Shown in pieces: positions 57,577-64,000 of a stretch of DNA of 64,000 nt. A program made the position numbers and the translations under genes. The stretch lies in contig NC_053049.1 in NCBI RefSeq assembly GCF_003473485.1, positions 13,392,001-13,456,000 of the forward strand. Direction: 5' to 3'. This DNA comes from Medicago truncatula (Eukaryota > Streptophyta > Magnoliopsida > Fabales > Fabaceae). The notes under the pieces are model-generated. The model did not search any database, was not told the DNA's origin, and saw only the letters and a list, made by a program, of their open reading frames with translations. Every line of letters starts with the position of its first letter. The first letter of the stretch is position 1.

Positions 57577-58213
57577 ATTTGGAAATTAAATCCCCCAAAG
57601 CTGCACCATTGTTTTTTGGTTTATGTGGCCACCTGAAATGTTTTATGTGGCCTAAGTCTTTTTGCTTTGCTGTTTGAGGATTGTGTCTTGATCTCATGTT
57701 AAGTTCATAGGAGCTAACTCCTCTAGTTTGAATAATTTGTTGGGAAAATGTGAAATTACTTGCAAGTAGTGTTATTGAAAAGACACATCAAGGGGTTTTC
57801 TTATATTGTTCTAATTTAAAGACTAATGTTATTGGTGAGTATTGTTTGTAGTATGAAATTACATCTATGTAACCTGAGTATGCAATGTATTTAATGTCTA
57901 TTTTGTGTAAATGTTCCTAAAATATAGTGTGTGAAAGTGTTTAACTCTAACTTCTTATCACCAATGACAAATTTATAGTATCAATAAAAATACATTTGAA
58001 AAATTAATATAATTGCATATAGTAATTTGAAATGAGATTTATACTCAGGAACAAAATTGTTTTCAAAAGGAAGTTTATATATATAGGGATATAGGTAGTA
58101 TTAGTTTATGAATCTCTTATTTGCATGTCAATGTTATATTACTAACTTTGAGGGTAAATTTTTCATCACAAAGCTAATAGAGCTTTCTTGCTCATTTTCT
58201 GATGTAATTTCAG
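57577..58213. other. Spacer between tRNA-Val copy 1 and the WRC fragment
   Basis: Nothing recognised. The frame open from 58108 runs into the WRC fragment, but its first 35 codons look like intron sequence, ending in a plausible acceptor (GATGTAATTTCAG at 58201-58213). Confidence 0.5.
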
Positions 58214-58614
58214 TTTCTGGTTGCAATGACTCATACCTCAACAACACAAACAGTATATTAGAACCTGAACCCGGTAGATGCCGAAGAACAGACGGTAAGA
58301 AGTGGCGATGCAAGAGCGCGGTTCTTCCTGGTCAGAAGTATTGTGCAACACTTATGCATAGAGGTGCTAAAAGGCGTTTTACAAACCTCAAATTTCCTCC
58401 TCCTTCCACCACTGTCATTACTACAACTACTGATATTAGTTCAGCTGTTACCATTCCGTTGCCCTACCCTTCGACCCCAACCGATGTTCAGAAAGCGAAT
58501 TGTTGGTCTCCGAGCACAAAGCTTTCAACGTCGATTCCAGAAAGTGAACCCTTTGTTGATTGTAATGAGAAAAGTTACATTTTTGTTGATTGTTGGTCTA
58601 TCAATGTATGTTGA
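58214..58614 (+). pseudogene. Truncated growth-regulating factor (GRF) fragment with WRC domain
   Basis: Translated from a likely acceptor site: a short linker, then [17 protein letters not shown] followed by [18 protein letters not shown], a WRC (Trp-Arg-Cys) domain of the GRF transcription factor family, then a Ser/Thr/Pro-rich tail to a stop at 58612-58614. The usual GRF spacing is C-x9-C-x10-C-x2-H; the three Cys are here, but the expected His is Leu (CATLMH instead of CERHMH), which should weaken zinc binding. The QLQ domain that GRFs need for partner binding is not found upstream within 1.2 kb, and a tRNA gene lies there. It could be a 3' remnant of a GRF gene, or a short WRC-only gene whose first exon I missed. 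It lies between two tRNA-Val genes of opposite strand. Confidence 0.7.
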
Positions 58615-58742
58615 TGAAGAGTATATTAATCAAATTTTCTAAGATAGATTTTAGGTTTTTTATTTTATCATGTGAAAACCAACCAATGTGCACAGATTTA
58701 GGCCTATCAAAATAGAAATGATAAAAAAATAGGAAGAGCAGA

Positions 58743-58816
58743 TGGCTTCGCCCAGGTTTGAACTGGGGACCTTCAGTGTGTTAGACTGACGTGATAACCA
58801 ACTACACCACGAAACC
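58743..58816 (-). tRNA. tRNA-Val(AAC), copy 2
   Basis: Same layout as copy 1: acceptor GGTTTCG / CGAAGCC, anticodon AAC, discriminator A. The T-loop reads TTCAAAC here instead of TTCGAGC. D-stem pairing is canonical (ATCACG). Same strand as copy 1, 1240 bp away. Confidence 0.94.
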
Positions 58817-59166
58817 ATTTGTATTATGTTTCTCATTCCATTATAATGTGCTGTTCAATATTTGGCCTAAATAGAGTTCATTGTTTACTGCATCATATTT
58901 AATTCTATTTATATTTATGAATTATACAGGGACATCCATAGAATATAATATTACAGACAATTAGAAGTTTTATCATTATTTGACAGTTTGATGAACAACA
59001 TAGTTCAGGAAGGTAAGATTGAGCCGGATATCTAATCATGTAAGATTATATGTGAATAAGAAAGACACATGTAATTATCATGGCCGTATGTGAGACAGGG
59101 CGAGGACGGCGATCGCCCTAGGCCTAAAAATATAAAAAAACGGCACTGGTAATTAAGTCTAGTTAT

Positions 59167-59687
59167 CAAGGCCGTCCCTGTAAAATTGAAGGTCTTGCTC
59201 TCTTAGTAAAAAAAGGCTCCTAAAAAAATTTAAAAAAATTAAAAGAGAAACAAAACTATTATGTTTTTATTTTATTTTAATTTTTTTAAAGAATAATTAT
59301 AATGTTTGTTGTTAGAACTTTGCGTTTATATACGACAAAGACCATTAGACTTAAAAAAGAAAAACATTATAATTGAACTGAATTAGAAGGAGAAGAGATA
59401 GTATTGAGGATATAGACCTCAATTCCATTAAAATTAGGACCAAAAAGACCCTATTATGCTGGAAGAAAAAAAAATATAAAAATTTGCCATAAGTGGGAGT
59501 TGAACTAGAGCCAAAATGCTACAGACTCCAGTGTTTTGCCACTAGCGCACACCATTATTACAAAGTTACTGGCATATATTAATTATTTGACAGCATTATA
59601 TATTTAAAAATAATATATGTTTTTGGCCCCAAAATTGTGGAGGCCCAGCTCTATAGAGCTGTTTGCACCTCTCCAGGGACGGCCCTG
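59167..59687. mobile_element. Non-autonomous hAT element
   Basis: Left end CAAGGCCGTCCCTG, right end CAGGGACGGCCCTG: inverted ends with one mismatch. Perfect 8-bp duplication CTAGTTAT at 59159-59166 and 59688-59695, the length used by hAT transposases. 521 bp, AT-rich, no transposase. Inside, on the minus strand, is a tRNA-like passage (GCGCTAGTGGC about 59545, TAGTTCAACTCCCA about 59500) that may be an older retroposon. Confidence 0.88.
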
Positions 59688-59785
59688 CTAGTTATAATAG
59701 TTAACTAAAATCAAACTATTCTTTTTTTTGTAGAACTAAAATCAAAGATTTCTGATTTGTAAAATACACAATATATCTCCACATC

Positions 59786-60167
59786 GTGATTAAAGTGTAT
59801 AACCAAGAAGCAATCTCCACAATTGGTATTTTCATATATACTAGTTTAAAAAATAAAGGAAACAATTCAATTAAATTGAATTTTATAGTACTCCACTTGG
59901 AGTATTTTCATTCCAAGGAAGATGATGAAAAGACCGTGTGGAGTTGTTCATGGCTATACAACATGTGTTTTTATGTGGATCCTGTTCAGTACTGTCCCTT
60001 CTCTAACAATCACAACAACAATAACCCAGTTGCACCTACTGCTGCTGAGAAAGATGGTGATGGTGCCGACCCCCTTCTTAAAGGTATATTATATTAATTA
60101 TAATATATGATATATAATGAATAAAACTTTTTAATTTACTGGTGTATTTGCATAATTGCTCCTGAAC
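59786..60167. other. Unassigned stretch with two overlapping short ORFs
   Basis: Frames at 59786-60097 (103 codons) and 59922-60110 (62 codons) overlap. Neither resembles a family I know. The region shares AGAACTAAAATCAAAGATT with the sequence just before the split ORF at 61301, so the two may be related by duplication. A GT donor-like AAAGGTATATT near 60079 could mark an exon end. Confidence 0.3.
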
Positions 60168-60479
60168 AGTATGAATTTCTAAAAAGTTTATTGGGTAGGT
60201 GTAAGAATTATTTGGATGTAGTATCAGGGCCGGTTCAATATATTTTTAGTCCTAAAACGAAATTTAAATGGAGATCTTTTAAGTGCATTTAGAGAAAATA
60301 AGTTAAAATTAAGATTTTTTTTTTCTTCAAAAGTTCCCTTAATTGAAAGTAAGTCTATATGATGTGTGTCATACACTAATTAAATACAGGTATTTTGTCA
60401 GCTGAAGATCAAATTTTGGTTTGTCCCATTGTGAGAGTATATCGTCTTTCGCTGTAATCAACTCCGTTAGTAAGTGGTC

Positions 60480-60560
<81 letters not shown>

Positions 60561-61266
60561 AGTGTGCGCGCGGGTGCGAGCGTGCGTGTGTGTTGAAAAT
60601 AATATTTAATATAGACATTATTTATCAATTGTTAGAGATAATATTGAAATGATATAAATATAAATTAATTTTTTACTTTTACAAACTTTGATTACACACT
60701 ATTTGTCTTAAGGGTTAAATATGTTTTTGATCCCTGTAAATATACAATCTTTTCGTTCTAGTCCCTCTAAAATTTTCAATCTTTACTTTTAGTCCCTCAT
60801 TTAAAAACAAAATTTTGCATAAAAATGTATAATATTATAAGGATCTCTCCCAAAAAAATAATAGAATTTTTTACCAAAACATGAATTAAATATGAACTTT
60901 TATATTTTTGGCGGTAAAAAATTCATATTTAATTCATGTTTTGTTAAAAAATTCTAATTTTATTTTGGAGTGATTTTTATAATATTCCATAAATTTCTGC
61001 ACAATTTCATTAAAAAATACAAAAGTTTCCTTAAAAATAGAGATCAAAAGTAGTGATTGAAAATTTTATAGGGACTAAAAGTTGAAGGAAAATTTTAGAG
61101 GGACTAAAACGAAAAGTTGATATATTTATAGGGATCAAAAACATGTTTAACCCTTGTCTTAATATATTTAGAACAACCGACATCAAATTAAATTGATAGG
61201 AATCTGAAGATAAAAAGAATTTAAGGTTCAAATAACGAATAAAATTACTAGCATTGAAATCAAACT
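60168..61266. repeat. Segmental duplication, copy A (interrupted)
   Basis: Matches 61885-62522 over about 640 bp once the 60712-61153 insertion and one target-site copy are removed. Shared landmarks: AGTATGAATTTCTAAA, GGTGTAAGAATTATTTGGAT, a hAT left end (CAGGGCCGG here), an AT microsatellite (about 60486-60542) followed by GT/GC repeats, and GCATTGAAATCAAACT at the end. Similarity starts about 58 bp outside the hAT end, so the copies arose by duplication and not by separate insertion. Confidence 0.85.
60712..61153. mobile_element. Mutator-like MITE inserted in copy A
   Basis: Ends GGGTTAAATATGTTTTTGAT and ATCAAAAACATGTTTAACCC; the inverted repeat extends about 85 bp (GTCCCTCTAAAATTTTC against GAAAATTTTAGAGGGAC). 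Perfect 9-bp duplication TTGTCTTAA (60703-60711 and 61154-61162). Copy B has the undisturbed site TTATCTTAA near 62411, one base different. 442 bp, non-coding. Confidence 0.93.
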
Positions 61267-61300
61267 ATTAATTTTTTTTGTAGAACTAAAATCAAAGATT

Positions 61301-61645
61301 ATGGAAGTTCTTCACATCCTTCTGATTCTCTCTCTTTTGGTACAGATTATGTTCATGGCTTTCCAAATGTATCAGTTTTACTGGGGTGAGGGAAAAGAGA
61401 GATGAATGTTGTTGAAAGAGAGAAGGTTGGAGAGAGTTAGAAGAGAAGAAGAAAGAATGGAGCAGAGAAGGAGGGAAGAAAGGATCAGGAAGAGAAGGAT
61501 GAAGAGAAAGATGGAACAAGAAGAAGAGGAGGAAAGGGCTAGGAGGCAGATGGAGCGGATGGAAGAAGGGATAGATGGAGTGGATGAAAGAAGGGATAGG
61601 GATAGATGGAGCAGATGGACCGTAATCAATGAAATATCAAGTTGA
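61301..61645 (+). other. Small ORF pair in one frame: hydrophobic 34-aa segment, in-frame TGA, charged 79-aa segment
   Basis: ATG at 61301 opens 34 codons starting MEVLHILLILSLLVQIMF, a membrane or signal-like helix, ending with TGA at 61403-61405. The very next codon is ATG and the same frame continues for 79 codons of Arg/Glu-rich sequence (such as RVRREEERMEQRRREERIRK) to a stop at 61643-61645. The two parts together look like one signal-anchored, strongly charged, coiled-coil-like protein broken by a single stop. It might be a pseudogene, a low-complexity purine tract open by chance (GA-rich DNA rarely makes stops), or two small proteins. No family recognised. Confidence 0.35.
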
Positions 61646-61680
61646 AGGTCAATTTGAATCCTTCTCAGTTCTTCAATAAA

Positions 61681-61740
61681 ATACTCCCTCCGATCCTATT
61701 TATAAGAAACATTTTACTTTTTTAATTCATTGCATAATTA
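61681..61740. repeat. Left half of a Stowaway-like MITE
   Basis: TACTCCCTCCGATCCTATTT and TATAAGAAACATTTTACTTT match the left end of the copy at 6496. No right end follows, so it is truncated. Confidence 0.6.
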
Positions 61741-61884
61741 TATTTTGCATATTGCTAACTGTTTCTGAGAATGAATATGTAGAGTTTGCTTGATGAAATG
61801 GCAAACAATGCTCACTGTGTTTAGTTATTTCTTTTGATGCTAGATTAGGTTGCAGCTGAATTGATAACTTGCATTCACATAACT

Positions 61885-62191
61885 AGTATGAATTTCTAAA
61901 GAATTTTATTGAGTAGGTGTAAGAATTATTTGGATGCAATATCAAGGCCTGCCCAATATATTTTTAGACTAAAACGAAATTTAAATAGATGTTTTTTAAG
62001 TGCGTTTAGAGAAAATAAGACAAAATTAAGAATTTTTTTTATAACTTTTTTCAATCGAAAGTAATTCTATATGATATGTATGAGATACTAATTAAATATG
62101 AGTATTTTGTCACCTAAAAATTAAATTTTGGTTTGTCACATCGTAAGAGTATATCCTCTTTCGCCATAATCAACTCCGCCAGTGTGTGGCC

Positions 62192-62266
<75 letters not shown>

Positions 62267-62522
62267 ATGTGTGTGCGCGCGTGCGTGTTGAAAATAATAA
62301 TATAGATATTATTTACCAATTGTTTGAGATCTTAAAAGAACAAAATAATATTGAAATGATACAAATATAAATTAATTTGTTACTTTTACAAACTTTAATT
62401 ACACACTATTTATCTTAATATATTTAGAACAACCAAAATCGAATTAGATTGTTAAGAATCTGAAAGCAAAAAGAATTCAAGGTTCAAATAATCATTAAAA
62501 TAGCTAGCATTGAAATCAAACT
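61885..62522. repeat. Segmental duplication, copy B (uninterrupted)
   Basis: Counterpart of 60168-61266, without the Mutator-like MITE. Contains an AT microsatellite at about 62196-62262 followed by a GT/GC tract. The 62-codon frame over it (62182-62370) is only the repeat. Confidence 0.85.
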
Positions 62523-62697
62523 TGCAACATGAACGATGATTCCTAATTTACATATCACTTGAGCTTCGAGTGAACATGTTTTCAAAATTTCATATATAAG
62601 TATTTTCTAAGACAAAAATATAAGACCTAATACATGGAGTAAAAAACTTGAGGGTTTAAAGCCATTGCTTTAGTGGCAGCCCCTTAGGCCAGCCCTG
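61943..62697. mobile_element. Non-autonomous hAT element overlapping copy B
   Basis: Left end CAAGGCCTGCCCAA, right end TTAGGCCAGCCCTG, imperfect inverted ends; flanks TGCAATAT (61935-61942) and TGCAGTAT (62698-62705) form an 8-bp duplication with one change. 755 bp, no transposase. Copy A keeps the left end (CAGGGCCGGTTCAA at 60226) but has lost the right one. Confidence 0.75.
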
Positions 62698-64000
62698 TGC
62701 AGTATAGCTGTGTAAAACTTTTAAAATTGTCAATCAAATAAAATATTATGATTGAAGTCAATATTTTATTCATGTTTATGTTTATACTAGAGTATTCCAA
62801 ATATATTGTGAGATTCTAATAAAATTTAAAATGCAATCTTTCTATCACTTCTCGATTAAGCACAAATATCATGCACGATGTATACCTACTTCATGTACAA
62901 TGTTGTTATTTACAAAGAGGGTGTGGCAAATTGTTTCTATAAATTTTAGTTTAACTATATATATATATATATATTAATAATCTATATAAATTTTAGTTTA
63001 ACTATATATATATATATTAATAATCTATACTGTATATAAACAAAATGGTATTGTTAATCAGTGTCCCGGGACACTAGTTAAGGAAATAAAAGTAGAAAGA
63101 AAAGTTAAGTTTTGCATTAAAAACAACACTTTTTTAATTTTCAAAAAGTAGAATACACAATTTGCAATACAATATTTACTTTTATAATTTCTTAATCAGT
63201 ACCCTCGGGAGCACTGGTTAACATTTCCCTAAAGAGTTTTTTTTTCCTCTTTTGTGCTAACTATTTCTTTTTTTAAAATTACCCTCAACTTTCAATACAA
63301 ATAGCTATATAACAAATAAATATAAGAGTAAATTCAAATATTAAGTGCTTGTTTGGTTCAACTTCTTTTTAGTCCAGAAGCACTTCTACAGCCTCAGAAT
63401 TGAAAAAAGCAATTTCTTACATGTTTGGTTCATATGTAGGAAAGCTACAATTCCTAACTTTTGAGTTAACGAGAATCAATTCTACATTAAATTTTATATT
63501 TTGATTATTACAACTCGTTATTTTCCTTTATTGTCCTTTATCAATTCTCTTTCTTTTTGGTTTGTATTTAATTTGATGAATCAAATTTAATCAAAAAATT
63601 TAACGAATCAAATTAGCACAAAAAAATATTTATGGTCAAGAGTTACCAAGTTTTGAATTTTTCTTTACGGTTTTTCCGTTCACATTTACTGTATTTTTTC
63701 TTTTATGTTAAATTTTGTCATTTTTGGCAACCAGCTCTATTATTATTTAACTTAAAATATATTTTATCAAAAAATATAAAATACATAGAACTCATATTTT
63801 GTCGAAAAAAATTGGTTTAATGATCGTATTTATTATTTTTTAAATTAATATATAGAAAAAATTATTTATTTAAATTAAATAATATATCTACATTAGTACT
63901 GGTCTACACATACATTCAACTATGTCCATTTATTTGTATTTAACTATGTCCATTTTAGTAATTATACATTCAAAAGTAATTTTGATCAAAACTATTAAAA
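62698..64000. other. AT-rich end of window, no gene seen
   Basis: Includes a direct repeat TATAAATTTTAGTTTAACTA at about 62938 and 62984, each followed by an AT run; a GTTAAC-family MITE at 63057-63226 (left GTTAATCAGTGTCCCGGGAC, right CCTCGGGAGCACTGGTTAAC); and a GGTTCAACTTC..GAAGC-type fragment at about 63350-63450. Confidence 0.55.

Noticed and set aside
59495..59555. Possible minus-strand tRNA gene within the hAT element
   Set aside because: Only A-box-like and B-box-like motifs; no paired acceptor stem or anticodon arm.
60409..60618. ORF with long Ile-Tyr repeat, also at 62182-62370
   Set aside because: Direct translation of AT microsatellites.

Overview
This is a plant nuclear window. 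It is AT-rich, its genes are split by GT-AG introns, it carries nuclear-type tRNA genes without encoded CCA, and it is dense in MITEs, SINEs and LTR fragments. The protein genes read as close relatives of known dicot families. The repeat families (tRNA-derived SINEs ending in oligo-A, long-TIR Mutator-like MITEs, hAT MITEs built on AAGCGCTTAT) look like those of legumes such as Medicago, Trifolium or Vicia. That placement is inference from pattern memory, not from a search.

Layout. At 0.08-2.1 kb on the minus strand lies an intronless receptor-like kinase whose activation segment carries a huge basic, Trp-rich insertion. From 2.1 to 14.4 kb there is a repeat-rich gap: nested MITEs and SINEs, an LTR-like fragment, and a decayed LINE with a zf-RVT domain at 8.7-9.2 kb. 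From 14.4 to 24.7 kb on the minus strand lies an 11-exon gene for a single-C2, SMP-domain lipid-binding protein (CLB1/NTMC2T4/SYT7 type, 513 aa in my splice model). From 24.7 to 31.0 kb there is a gap holding a plastid ndhH fragment. At 31.0-32.8 kb on the minus strand lies a two-exon phosphopantothenoylcysteine decarboxylase gene (HAL3 type, 213 aa), with a solo LTR in its intron. At 32.8-36.8 kb are several transposons, one a Mutator-like element filled by a 36-bp minisatellite. From 36.8 to 49.0 kb on the minus strand lies a 17-exon acyl-activating enzyme gene (AAE19/AASDH type, 1193 aa) with adenylation, phosphopantetheine-carrier and beta-propeller regions. A long-TIR Mutator-like element sits 76 bp (TSD included) upstream of its ATG.

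Further right are a tRNA-Ser(AGA) gene (52.1 kb) and a three-exon zinc-free medium-chain reductase gene on the plus strand (55.4-57.0 kb, 342 aa). Two tRNA-Val(AAC) genes (57.5 and 58.7 kb) flank a truncated growth-regulating-factor WRC fragment. The final 5 kb is a mosaic of hAT and Mutator MITEs, a segmental duplication with a paralogous empty site, and a small charged ORF interrupted by one in-frame stop.

No operon-like logic or obvious new multi-gene system is visible. The most suggestive neighbourhood is the HAL3-type gene, which makes 4'-phosphopantetheine for CoA, lying next to an AAE19-type gene whose product should carry a 4'-phosphopantetheine arm. This may be chance. The best-supported structural novelties are the transposon architectures, where target-site duplications can be read base by base.
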